Assembly (NCBI GenBank): GCA_029204225.1
Contig: CM055092.1
Location: forward strand, 101,022,433 to 101,086,432
Direction of reading: 5' to 3'
DNA: 64,000 bases
From: Diphasiastrum complanatum
Taxonomy: Eukaryota > Streptophyta > Lycopodiopsida > Lycopodiales > Lycopodiaceae
In this document: in pieces, positions 1-9,383 of the stretch
Numbering within the stretch: the first letter of the stretch is position 1
Layout of the letters: every line of letters starts with the position of its first letter
Position numbers and translations under genes: made by a program
The notes under the pieces: generated by a model
What the model was told of the DNA's origin: nothing
Database searches by the model: none
What the model saw: the letters and a program-made list of their open reading frames with translations, nothing else

Positions 1-447
1 CTTAACCATATAGCTTCCTAAGCTACACTACACATTGCTTTATACTATGGTTTTGTGTTAGATAGAGCAATTGTAATATTTTTTTTTTGCTAAACATGGG
101 AAGAAAGTACCACCAAATTGAAATATATAACTTGTAGTTAATCTTCAGCTATCATAATCACCTCCCCAATTTGCGTCAACAAAGCCTTGAATCTCAAATA
201 GATTACTTTTCCTATTGTACACTAGACCATAATTGGAAGTGCCCTTAACATACCTCGAAATGTGCTTGGCTATCTTCCAATGCACTTCAATAGGTGCTAT
301 CATGATATGATTCACTATGCCAACATCATAACATATATTTGGTCTAATTGTAGTGAGATAAATCAAGCTTTCTACAAGTTGCCTATACAAGGTACCTTGT
401 GTCAACTCTATCTCATGTCCCCTTTGCCACACCCAACTCCAAGACAA
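1..447 (-). pseudogene. Ty1/copia RNase H end of element A (partial)
   Basis: Read on the minus strand from 447, the frame gives TIRPNICYDVGIV, HWKIAKHISRYVKGT and GFVDANWGGD. These match the copia connection segment and the start of its RNase H domain (usual form GYSDADWAGD), with the first catalytic Asp kept. Below 145 the match continues only in shifting frames, with traces of the SKKQ, ALS and AEYKAM region, and runs off the left edge. RNase H would degrade the RNA of the RNA-DNA hybrid during reverse transcription. It lies in line with the integrase at 635-1104, but the reverse transcriptase that should separate them is missing. Clearly non-functional; the family call is firm. Confidence 0.75.
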
Positions 448-525
448 TATGGCATAAGATTAAGATCAATCATTTCAATTTGATTTTGAAGATATGTTTA
501 TCGCATAGCTGAATGTCCAAACAAA

Positions 526-603
526 AGAAAATTCATGCCATTTTGTCATGAATGCGGATATGGACATTGCTATAAGGATTGTCCAACTAGACCAAAAGTA
601 CCA
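526..603 (+). other. Isolated zinc-knuckle-like fragment
   Basis: The plus strand reads CHECGYGHCYKDC, close to a retroelement CCHC zinc knuckle (C-x2-C-x4-H-x4-C) but one residue short between the second Cys and the His. It lies between the RNase H and integrase pieces of minus-strand element A and is on the opposite strand. It may be a scrap of another gag, or of a LINE first ORF, that replaced part of A. No longer frame surrounds it, so it may be chance. Confidence 0.3.
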
Positions 604-634
604 ACTGCAACCCCTCTAGTTAATATGATTTTCA

Positions 635-1104
635 TCAAACCAAGGAAAATGTTAATCCAAAAGTTCTAATAAAGTTGACACTCAGCCTCCTCTTGAATAG
701 CATTTCAAAAGGTGTCCTTCCATCCAAAATAGCACTCGGACACCTATTGCACAAGAAATTAGCACGCAACAATGCTTGATCCCAAAATGGCTTACCAAGA
801 TTAGCACTTAACCTCATGGCTTTGGCACTTTCACATAAGGTTCTATTCTTTCTCTCAGCCACTCCATTTTGTTGTGGGGTCCTTGGTATTGTATACTCCC
901 TCTTGATCCCATGCTCTTCACAAAAACCCTTGAACTTGGTAAATATGTACTCTCCACCATTGTCACTCCTTAAGCACTTGATCCTTGTGGAAAATTGGTT
1001 CTCCCTTGCATTCTTGAACTTAACAAAGACATCATACACTTCATCTTTGCTCTTTAGTAGATAGATCCAATAAAATATACTAAAATCATCAATGAAACTA
1101 CAAG
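635..1104 (-). pseudogene. Copia integrase core, element A
   Basis: The minus-strand frame holds the retroviral-type integrase catalytic core (DDE). The first Asp is in FIDDFS, the second in RSDNGGEY and the Glu in NGVAERKNRT. It is followed by FWDQALLRANFLCNR and DGRTPFEMLF, typical of copia. In a live element this enzyme inserts the cDNA into the chromosome. The frame begins abruptly at FIDDFS because the gag-only LTR element (1105-4573) sits immediately upstream in its reading direction. The sequence past its end breaks up near ...FGLTFSLV. The catalytic triad is intact, but the piece has no start, zinc-binding domain or reverse transcriptase. Confidence 0.85.
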
Positions 1105-1518
1105 TGTTGAGTGACAGTTGTAGCAAGCACTTTGTAGGATTCACATTGTCACTGTATAGCTATTGTGTTGTTGACTTTGTTGATTTCAATAGGATCAGGT
1201 TTCAATCTCATATCCTGTACTGCTTAGATTAGATTAGTAATAATCTACAATCTCTAAGCATTAAGAAAGAACCAAAACAAATTGTAGAATGTAGGAACTC
1301 AAATTCTGATAGATCCAGATTGAAGTTGAGCATCTATTATTAGTAGGATCGAGATCAGGCCGTTGATGTGCCACCTGGCAGGTGGCGTACATCACCATTG
1401 CACCATCATTGCACTATTGCCGGTAGAGTGAGAAGAAATGCAAACCTTGTCGGTTGTAGGCTGATTGGAATCTCTTGCATTATCTGAAGTAGAGACCATA
1501 AAGAGAATAAATTAAACA
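1105..1518 (+). repeat. Left LTR of the gag-only element
   Basis: 414 bp, TG...CA ends, same length as the right LTR at 4160-4573. Copies align end to end with roughly 40 scattered differences. The seven bases CTACAAG precede both copies, which blurs the exact left boundary. Confidence 0.8.
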
Positions 1519-1530
1519 TTGGCACCGCTG
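1519..1530 (+). promoter_or_regulatory. Primer-binding site of the gag-only element
   Basis: TTGGCACCGCTG directly follows the left LTR, where reverse transcription would be primed by a tRNA. The form is that of many plant gypsy elements rather than the copia TGGTATCAGAGC site. The matching tRNA is not identified. Confidence 0.5.
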
Positions 1531-1839
1531 CTCCTGATAATCTTCTTCCATCTTGATTAAGAATTCATTTCAACCAGTTTATCTTTGGATTCTTGGAGTT
1601 TTTGTTTGCCTGCATGCGTTTTTGCATTCATTGATTTACTACCAACATGCATTGCATCTGAAAACGTCATTTGATCCATACCCAACCACACATGGTTCCA
1701 GAAACCCATCGCCCTCCACCTCTCTTGCATTTTTTTCAGGAGAGGAAGACCTGTTGGTTGAGCCGCCGCTTAAATCCCATCTGACGTGCACTCGCCAACA
1801 AGATAAAAAATTGTGTTCGACGATTGCATTTGATGACCT

Positions 1840-2115
1840 CCTGTCCGATGTTGCATCCGCCAGTGTTGCATCTGAGGTTGCATCCACCAGTGTTGCATCC
1901 GACATTGCATCTGCCAGAATTGCAGCCGATACTGTTGCATCCGATAGTGCTTTTGCACTAATTCCCATCCAACATATTTCGTCTGATGATTGCATCTAAC
2001 GATCGATGTGCATTTGATGACCATTTCATACAAATTCCATTTGACACAGTTGCATCCGACACTGTCCTTACACTTTCCTATCCAACACTATCACTAGTTT
2101 TGCATCCGACGAGCT
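1840..2115 (+). repeat. Short-period TTGCATCCG repeats in the element leader
   Basis: The motif (T/G)TTGCATC(C/T)GA or TTGCATCCACCAG recurs about ten times at irregular short spacing between the primer-binding site and gag. One frame reads repeated VAS/ASVASE triplets, which looks like a by-product of the repeat and not a protein. Its role is unknown. Confidence 0.55.
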
Positions 2116-2247
2116 CTGCTCCGAGCCGACAAACCTTTTTCATAGAATTCCTATCAAAATTTTAAGGTACTGTCCTTCACATATTTCAAAAAATAGCTAA
2201 ACTTATCAAACAAATAAAACAACAAAAAGAGAGTCGAATCAATTCTC

Positions 2248-2710
2248 ATGGCTAATTTACCAGAAGGAGTTATGGATGAATTCACACCGACTAATCATCC
2301 AAATGATGAGAACAAGCCCTATCATCTTAGATCTCAGGTAAACCAAGATCTTGGACCATCTAGATGGACACCTAATCTTGACAATCACATTGTTCCCCAT
2401 GCTGCAAGATCTGACAAAGGAACACCCCAATTGGAATTACCAGAGTTCGATAGTAATGTGGACCCTCATAGATTTTTACAAGTCTTTGAGAATGCATGTG
2501 AAGTATATGGAGAATATACTGACAATGCAAAAGTCCAACTTTTTTCCATGACCATGGTAGAGAAAGCACGAGAGTGGTTTTTTTAACCTCGATCGTGATG
2601 ATCAACAAGATTGGCTAGAATTGAAAGAGTCTTTTATTAAACGCTTCCAATTTTTTAGACTCATAGAAAGCCCCTTTGTACACCTTAATAATATAAAAAT
2701 AAAAAAAGAT
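2248..2710 (+). pseudogene. Gypsy-type gag (retrotransposon gag domain), frameshifted
   Basis: The ATG at 2248 opens a frame whose second half has the plant gypsy capsid signature: LELPEFDSNVDPHRFL, then a helix with VQLFSMTMVEKAREWFF. Gag forms the virus-like particle that packages element RNA. The frame stops after REWFF because a run of seven T (about 2578-2584) is one base too long. In the next frame the domain continues for about 40 codons (WLELKESFIKRFQ) to near 2700. No zinc knuckle is visible. Gag is short for the family and is followed by the protease-like segment. The start is chosen as the first Met after the leader. Confidence 0.75.
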
Positions 2711-2870
2711 GACACGTACGTGACTACATCGAGCACTTCAAGCATCTCAGAAGTCAAGTCTAGGAATAGCCAACTGATAGAATGTTGATGGTTTATAGTT
2801 GGCCTTCCAAGACGCATCCTGAAAGAGCTCTAAAGATAAGATATCTACTCCACCATCCACCCAGTTACCT

Positions 2871-3236
2871 ATGCAGGGGCAACCACCACGAGGAATAGAG
2901 GTTCTTTTCGATCTCTTACAAGCCCAAATCACCATGCCCTTCTACACAGCTGTCAAGTTTTCCAAACTCCTACGGGATGCCATACTGCAAAGCTCCCAGC
3001 AGCCTAATGTACCCGATGAGATGAGACGTTTGGAAAACATTGAAGTGGTTCATAATGTTGACATGAGCTTACTTCATATAGGTGTTGCTAAAGGTAGCAT
3101 CATCACTTTGCTTGTGCATTATAAAGCTTACCCATCTATACAAGTCATTCTCGATAGTGGGTCTGGCATGAATATTATCGCCCTGTCCTTAGCCAAGGCT
3201 CGGCTAAAGAGTATCCAAAACTCAGCAACCTTGTGA
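2871..3236 (+). pseudogene. Retropepsin-like protease segment
   Basis: A 121-codon frame contains VILDSGSGMNII, the D-[ST]-G active-site loop of gypsy retropepsins, about 95 residues in. These proteases act as dimers to cut the Gag polyprotein. The upstream part (ITMPFYTAVKFSKLLRDAI) resembles the variable gag-protease linker. The frame ends soon after the active site, without the second half of a retropepsin fold. Downstream to 4159 I see no reverse transcriptase. A purine run AGGGGAGGA near 3529-3537 looks like a polypurine tract but lies about 620 bp upstream of the right LTR. Confidence 0.55.
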
Positions 3237-4159
3237 ACACCCTACGACCACAGTCCTCCTGGAGGATCGTAATGTTGCTAAATAGCGATGAGCTGCTACA
3301 AGAATACTTGAAGGCATCGAGCTGGAAAAGGACCGATCCATATTACGTGCCTATCAAGAGAACAGATCCGGGCTGTCCTGAAAAGCTGTTGCAACTTGAA
3401 GTGTTGATGAGACACCCAAGAAACGAAGCCAATAAAGTTCTTAGTTTTACATAGGCAAGTGCGGATTCATGCCTTTCCAAGGACCATACGTCAAAGCAGA
3501 AGCAATGTAGTGGGACCTACAACACTATAGGGGAGGATAATGTTACCTGATGCCATGCCTCAAGTTGTTGATGCAGAACCTCTCCACTCAAAAGGGCTTC
3601 CAGCAGAGATGAAGTTGAGAGCCGAGTCAGAGAGCACGAGAATTGTTAGTGCTAGACTGAGATGTATATTTGTGAGCCCCATGGTAATTCCCAAAAGATG
3701 GAAAACCATGTGGGAGCTAGTAACTTAGACTCTCTCAACTTAAGTTATGTTTTTACTAAAGAGGCCTCCTATTATTATGTAAGAGGTGGAACCCAAATTT
3801 TTATAGAATGGGATTCACTCAGTTGTAAGAGGTGGAATCCAAAGTATTGTAAAATTGGATTCATTAGCTCGTGGGTATACATAGAGGCCTCCTCCACGAG
3901 TTTTCAAGCATGTGATACTATACTGAAATGTTGTTGCATTGTTAATTAAAGATCCTTCTATTTGCATTTCCATCTATGCTCCATTTTCATGCATTAAGTT
4001 TGAGTACTAATGTACGAATCTGTTTGTTGTCAATACTTCCTCCTTTAGGTTTGATTTTGTGATTAAGATCAAGTAGATGTGCAGGGCCTGTGGTAGATCA
4101 ATTTCATTCTAATCGGATGTTGCTTGTTGCTTGACTCCCTGAGGAGTTTTTGCTACAAG
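3237..4159. other. Non-coding 3' interior of the gag-only element
   Basis: About 920 bp between the protease segment and the right LTR. Only short open frames without family motifs are present. It holds two similar short segments, TAGAATGGGATTCACTC and TAAAATTGGATTCATTA, near 3804 and 3850. It holds no reverse transcriptase, integrase or host-like exon that I can recognise. Confidence 0.5.
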
Positions 4160-4573
4160 TGTTGAGTGACAGTTGTAGCAAGCACTTTGTAGGATTCACA
4201 TTGTTTCTGTGTAGCTATTGTGTTGTTGACTTTGTTGATTTCAATAGGATCAGGTTTCAATCTCATTTCTTGTACTGCTTAGATAATATTAGTAATAATC
4301 TACAATCTGTAAGCATTAAGAAAGAACCAAAATAGACTGTAGAATATAGAAACTCAAATTCTGATAGATCCAGATTGAAGTTGAGCATCCATTATCAGTA
4401 GGATTGAGATCAGGCCATTGATGTGCCAACTGACAGGCGGGGTACATCACCATTGCACCATCATTGCACTATTGTCGGCAGAGTGAGAAGAAGAGCAGGC
4501 CTTGTCGGTAGTAGGCTTATTGGAATCTGTTGCATTATCAGAAGTAGAGACCGTAGAGAAAATAAAGCAAACA
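4160..4573 (+). repeat. Right LTR of the gag-only element
   Basis: 414 bp, TGTTGAG...AAACA, matching 1105-1518 along its full length with about 10% differences. It abuts the pre-integrase region of minus-strand copia element A. Confidence 0.8.
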
Positions 4574-5439
4574 TGTATTTGCTCTCTTGCAATACATCCA
4601 ACTTGGTTAGCAATAACACAAGCATCTAGTTTGAACAACTTCCCATGTCTTTTACCTTTTGCACTTAAGATATCCTTCCTTTTGGTCATACAAGCATCTC
4701 AACTTTGAGGCCTTTACTTAGCAATTGACTCACACTAAGTAAATTCTTGGTAATATATGGAATCAACAAAACATCCTCCAAATGAATATTTCCTATTTGT
4801 AGAGAGAGAAATAGGAATTGTGCCAATCCCTTTGATTGCACACTCACCATCATTGGTTGTGTAGATCACCCTCTTGTCATCTCCATATGCCAACAAAAGA
4901 AGTGAAATACTCTTTGTGAAAAGTCATGTGTGAACTTGCTCCACTATCAATCCAACAAGGATCTAGATCTCCATCATTAGCAAGCATACATAAAGACATC
5001 ACAAAAGCATCATCATTTGCATCTTGACAGGCTAACTCGTCATTCAATTCTTTCACTCTCAAAATAAAAGTATTTGGACCTTCTTCACTATTTTGCAAAC
5101 AAGAAAAGATTTGCCTTCTTAGAGTCAACACTCTAGAAGTAGACTTGGATTCATAAATTTTTTTCAATGAATCCCAAACATCCTTTGATGAAGTGCTCTT
5201 ACCAACTTCCTTGAGAAGCTCATTGGTAACATTCATCTTTATCATGTGTAGAATCTTTTTGGCCCTCTTGTCATACCTCACTTGATCTTGTTGTATTTAT
5301 GGTCTCTCTTCCAAACCTACAACAATATCCAAAACATCATTCATCTCAAGAAGTGATTCCATTCTCACTTTCCACAATGACTAGTTACTTGAGGTAAGCC
5401 TATCATTGGCTTCAACATGACTCCACTTGATGTAGCCAT
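4574..5439 (-). pseudogene. Copia gag-protease and pre-integrase, element A
   Basis: The minus-strand ATG at 5439 begins a copia gag (UBN2 type): DRLTSSNYSLW-like text in broken frames, then MIKMNVTNELLKEVG, KDVWDSLKKIYESKSTS and LTLRRQIFSC. Gag is fused at about 4960 to the protease motif CWIDSGASSHMTF (D-S-G active site). The zinc knuckle and late gag, normally over 100 residues, are deleted at this join. Below 4877 frames shift but still show YTTNDGECAIKGIGTI and LLSVSQLL, then GKLFKLDACVIANQVG up to the inserted LTR at 4573. Expected pre-integrase text between there and the integrase at 1104 (about 110 codons) is absent. Confidence 0.8.
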
Positions 5440-6408
5440 GTAGCAATGACCTGATCCTCTCTTTCAACCAGTTTCAATGCACAAAGCACTCCTTTGAACA
5501 ACAACAAATGTTTTCAAAAGAAAAATCACAAAGATATGAAACTACTCAATTCTCTTCTAGCACTTATACAAAGCAAATCAACACATAGAATCGTGAAATC
5601 TTGATTAACCTATGATCTATACTCAATCTAATGACTCTTGCCACTTCCTTAGATTGAAAAACACTCAAATGAAGTTCAGTAACCTCACAATCTAGAAATC
5701 CAATCAAAATTAGGGTTTTGACAAAATCACAAAAAATTGATTATTTCAAAATCTACATGCAATTGCCTAAAACTTGATATGCAATCTTGTAGCCACCACT
5801 TAGGCTTTTCCAATGCTCTAAAAATCGGCCATTTCTAGTAAGTAATTTGTGAAATTGTAATTAAAAAGATTATAATCCTAAATAGAGTTTTGACCTACAA
5901 AAGATCCAATCTACAAATGCAAGAAACTTCATTTTGGTATAGAATGCAATCTAGCATGTTTTATCATTGATATCTTCTCCAAATCATTGATAGAAATTAC
6001 AAGCTAAGATTCACTAGCTATGCTAGAAAGCAAGACTTAAGCTAGAAAGCAGGAAGAGAGAATGCTTAAGGAGGCTAAAGAGGAGCAATCATCATAAACT
6101 GAATAAAGGAATACAATGCTGCCCTATATATACCCTCTCCCTGAATCAAATAGAGGATTCAAAAAAAAGGGAGGGAATAGGATTTGGACGGAAAATAGTG
6201 CGCCCTCCCAATAGGAGGACCCCCACTCCAAATCAACGTGACCAAGTCCTAAAAATATGACCAAATAGGGCCCAAGGCCAGTATATAAATAAAAAGGACC
6301 CTTAGGCTCGCTTATGCATAGTAACGAATAAAAGATGGACACGACAAATGTAATGAGCCAAGTCCAAAACTTTAGATGCGATTGCTTCCTTCATAACCTA
6401 AAACACAA
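5440..6408 (-). other. 5' leader of element A
   Basis: Non-coding leader between the gag start and the primer-binding site. It closely matches the leader of the second copy A2 (34269-34850), for example around the AGCACTTATAC(A/C)AAGCAAATC stretch. This shows that both are internal sequence of one family. No ORF of note. Confidence 0.6.
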
Positions 6409-6420
6409 GCTCTGATACCA
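6409..6420 (-). promoter_or_regulatory. tRNA-iMet primer-binding site, element A
   Basis: The plus strand reads GCTCTGATACCA, so the minus strand has the plant copia site TGGTATCAGAGC followed by TTGTG. It abuts the LTR at 6421, confirming minus orientation of element A. Confidence 0.85.
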
Positions 6421-6747
6421 TGTGAAAGATTTCAGACTAATTAAGATCTGAATCCATAAGATGATCTTGGGTTAGAAAGACAACAACTCACCAATCTTTC
6501 GAATGTAGAAAAATCAGCATCTACTCTAAGAATGAGATGCAAAACTCTAATAGATATTGACAAACATGAACCAAAACATAAAATAATGTTGTTGTCCATA
6601 CAATAATAGTAAGCTACTTTATTTCACATGTGTGGATCTAAAAATAGCATTTAATAAGCATTCTACACATAGAATTGCAAGATATCACAAGTATAGTGCA
6701 CCAATGGATAGTAGAACCCAAGAGAACCATGTATAAGCATGAATGAG

Positions 6748-6837
<90 letters not shown>

Positions 6838-6935
6838 TCCCTCTTCCAACGAGTTACAACCTTCTATAACAGGTCCAAACCTAAGTTAAAACTTTGGTTT
6901 CCCTCCATAATGAAAAACCCTACTATTATTGTGAC
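6421..6935 (-). repeat. 5' LTR of element A (truncated)
   Basis: Starts TGTGAAAGATTTCAG and matches the LTRs at 34862-35389 and 51222-51568, including the shared GTATAGTGCACCAATGGATAG. The intact family LTR ends GAATCTTTCACA, so it has TGTGAAAGA/TCTTTCACA inverted ends. Here the match is lost near 6935, where a different LTR fragment begins. A long AG microsatellite has grown inside it. Confidence 0.75.
6751..6834. repeat. (AG)n microsatellite
   Basis: 42 uninterrupted AG units inside the LTR of element A. The related LTRs have only short AGAGA runs at this point, so the expansion is specific to this copy. Confidence 0.98.
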
Positions 6936-6939
6936 TAGA

Positions 6940-7507
6940 CATCAACCAATTTAGTGTTTCCTAGCTTTGCCTTGGCTTGAACTCCACTTGAAGGCTCAAA
7001 TTCATGCAATTCTCTTCTCACGTGTGAAAGTACGGACTGCCACATGCAGAGTATAGTACCTGAACTTCCAAAATAATCTCACAATAACAAAGTACTCAAC
7101 ACAAATAGCAAATATCAAACATCTAGACCACCAACAACATTTGCAGATTGAAAACCAAATTTTTACTCATAAATTGATGGAGAAACCATCACATATTTAT
7201 ACATTACTAGCTCAGATTTGAGCATTTTAGGGCTTCTCTGTACTTTTCATAGCCTAACCCTAACATCCAACCTAATTGATCATTGGATCCACCCTAATTA
7301 GGGTCCTTGATCTCGAGATCTAAAAACAATGAAAAACACTATATTTTTGGCTCCTATTTTCTCTCTACCCTATCTAAGCACTCTTTGGCCTTATTTCAAA
7401 GGTGCCTTTACAATGTAGGATGTAGAATAAGACTTTGGAAAAGCATCCTATGCTATTTGGTAGGTGTGGCATCTATTTACAAGTGACCAAAATTGGTCAA
7501 AACTAGT
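6940..7507 (-). repeat. Inverted copy of the 61054-61665 LTR
   Basis: The reverse complement of this stretch matches 61054-61665 nearly throughout. Shared landmarks are the CTTTGAAATAA(C/G)GCCAAAGAGTG region and TGTGAAAGTACGGACTGCC at 7023. Similarity also covers about 85 bp past the apparent LTR end (6940-7022). The expected TTGTGAATTTTAACA end is missing at 7507. No internal genes accompany it. Confidence 0.7.
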
Positions 7508-8713
7508 AACATAAAGTACCCAATATCCACATCAAGGATTCTTCAGAATCTTCAATATACAACATGGATGCAGCACCATTCATCTCAAATTTTCATGTCT
7601 CCACTACTACTCTCTCAAACCATTCACACGTCGATTCTCATCATGGCACATCACGTGGTCGACTATTTCACATCTTTCTTCCAATCCTAACCTTGCACCT
7701 ATTAATACTTTTTTTTAATTATCTGAACGCACTTTCCTTATAGCAAGAATCTCTTATGATCTTGGTCGGTGATAAACTCCTAGGAATCTCAAGTTGTTTT
7801 TCTTACCACTACCTTATACAAAATTGCCTCTCTAGCATTTCCAATCCATCGATCTCATCCCAAAATCTCCTCATCTCAATTGGATAAACAACTCTAGTAT
7901 GACTCTTGAGTGTCACTATTACCACCAAGAAGTTGTCCAAGCACAATAACATTCACCTCAACTTCTATGTGATGCCCATCGTATTTGCCATAATGTTCTT
8001 CATACTAAAAAGTGCACTGGCGATGTAGTCATTGTTGGAATATTGAAAAAACAAATTTTTTATTATTTCTAGTAAATTTTGAGAAAAGCATGATTATTAT
8101 CATAATAAGTGCATCTTACAAATGTGCAAGGTACATTTGGGCCTTTCTATATATGATAAGCATATATTATAAGTTTGTAAAATTCATTTAATATTATCTA
8201 TTTTTTAACAAGCATAATTGTGCCATTTAAATTTTTAAGTATTTCTAAAAACACAATGGAAATTTTCCAGCAGTGCTTTAAGATTAATGAAACTTTATGA
8301 ACACTAACCCGTCACCACTTTTATGACCTCGAGTCATATGTATTAGGTATCCGCCATCCAGAGGAAGGCTACCTGCTATTGCACCCCCAAGCTGCTAGAG
8401 CGACGAGGGTGACTACAACAAGTAGTCCATCGTTGGATGGCGAATACCATACATAGCAGTTGCAGATCTATGATGGAGAATAAAAACGTTTTGGAAGCCA
8501 TGCTATGGCTCAGAATCTGCCTGTTTTTAACCAACCGGGTGATGCCATGTGTCCGATATCACTCCTCACAATTGCTACGTGTCTATAGTTCAAAAACTAA
8601 TGGGCACATCACAAATAAAAGGGCACAACTCAGTTTAATACAAAAAATTTGTTTCTTTTTGGCATTTCCAACCTTTTGAGAATGTAGGCTGTTGTGGAGA
8701 AAAGGTGTTTCAG
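7508..8713. other. Intergenic, nothing recognised
   Basis: AT-rich sequence with only short frames lacking family motifs. I see no retroelement domain, RNA gene or host exon signature. Confidence 0.5.
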
Positions 8714-9290
8714 AGGTTTTCATTGGTCCACATTTGCCCTCAAACGTTTTTGAAGGGCATTTGAAAATCAGTTGAAGTGAGAGAACACACTTTCTCTCTC
8801 TAAAGACTTTTAGAAAGAGAAGTTTCTAGAGAGAAATTAGGGTATAAAATTGCTCACATGAGAGAAAAAGAGGAGAGAGAGAGAGATAAAGAGAATTTTT
8901 TGTTTTTAAGGGTTTTTGGTATGGGGGGAGAGAAATAACAATAATAATGTGAGTTGAGATAATGAATGTCACCCCAAACAAACAAAATGGGATTTGGAGA
9001 TTTTCATTGGTCCACGTTTGCCCTAGAACATCATTGAAGGGCATTTGAAAAGCATTTAAAGTGCAGTGAAAATGGGTTCAAAATGATATGTGCATTTAGA
9101 ACTTTCTAGAGAGAGAGCATGTGCCTTTACAATTTCGTAAAAAGATAAGTTTTTAGAAAGAGAAGGTATAAAATGGAGAGAGGAGAAGGGTGCTTTAGGA
9201 TGTGTCAAGGATGGCGTGACCCAGAGAGGCGCTCCTTTTTTTTTTTTTAAGGGTTTTTTAGGTTTCACATGAAAAAAAGGATAATGTGAG

Positions 9291-9298
<8 letters not shown>
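8714..9298. repeat. Diverged tandem duplication (about 285 bp units)
   Basis: ATTTTCATTGGTCCAC(A/G)TTTGCCCT starts near 8716 and again near 9000. Both copies continue with GAAGGGCATTTGAAAA, a GAGAGA-rich part, GGTATAAAAT, a run of T with AAGGGTTTTT, and AATGTGAGTTG. Each unit holds a TATAAAAT box-like string. Not coding. Confidence 0.7.
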
Positions 9299-9366
<68 letters not shown>

Positions 9367-9383
9367 GATTGATTGATTGATTC
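9292..9383. repeat. Compound (GT)n(GA)n(GATT)n microsatellite
   Basis: About 14 GT units (9292-9320), then 21 GA units (9321-9362), then GATTGATTGATTGATT. It directly follows AATGTGAGTT, the same junction seen in reverse complement beside the (TC)n at 53999-54063. Confidence 0.98.

Larger units (their letters stand above)
1105..4573 (+). mobile_element. Gypsy-type gag/protease-only LTR retrotransposon (TR-GAG-like)
   Basis: Two direct copies of a 414-bp sequence, each starting TGTTGAG and ending AAACA, flank a 2.6-kb interior. Just inside the left copy is TTGGCACCGCTG, which resembles gypsy primer-binding sites. The interior encodes a gag and an aspartic-protease-like segment, with no visible reverse transcriptase or integrase. 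The two LTRs differ at about 10% of sites by eye. No clean target-site duplication is present (left flank ACAAG, right flank TGTAT). The element lies inside minus-strand copia element A, between its pre-integrase and integrase. It resembles the known TR-GAG class of non-autonomous elements, but assignment to that class is inference. Confidence 0.8.

Noticed and set aside
1553-1999. 148-codon plus frame rich in VAS/ASVASE
   Set aside because: Explained by the TTGCATCCG repeats in the leader of the gag-only element. The other strand is also open, as expected of short repeats.
2575-2590. Programmed frameshift site in the gag
   Set aside because: A T7 run alone, with the next-frame text continuing the same domain, is better explained by a one-base insertion in a decayed copy.
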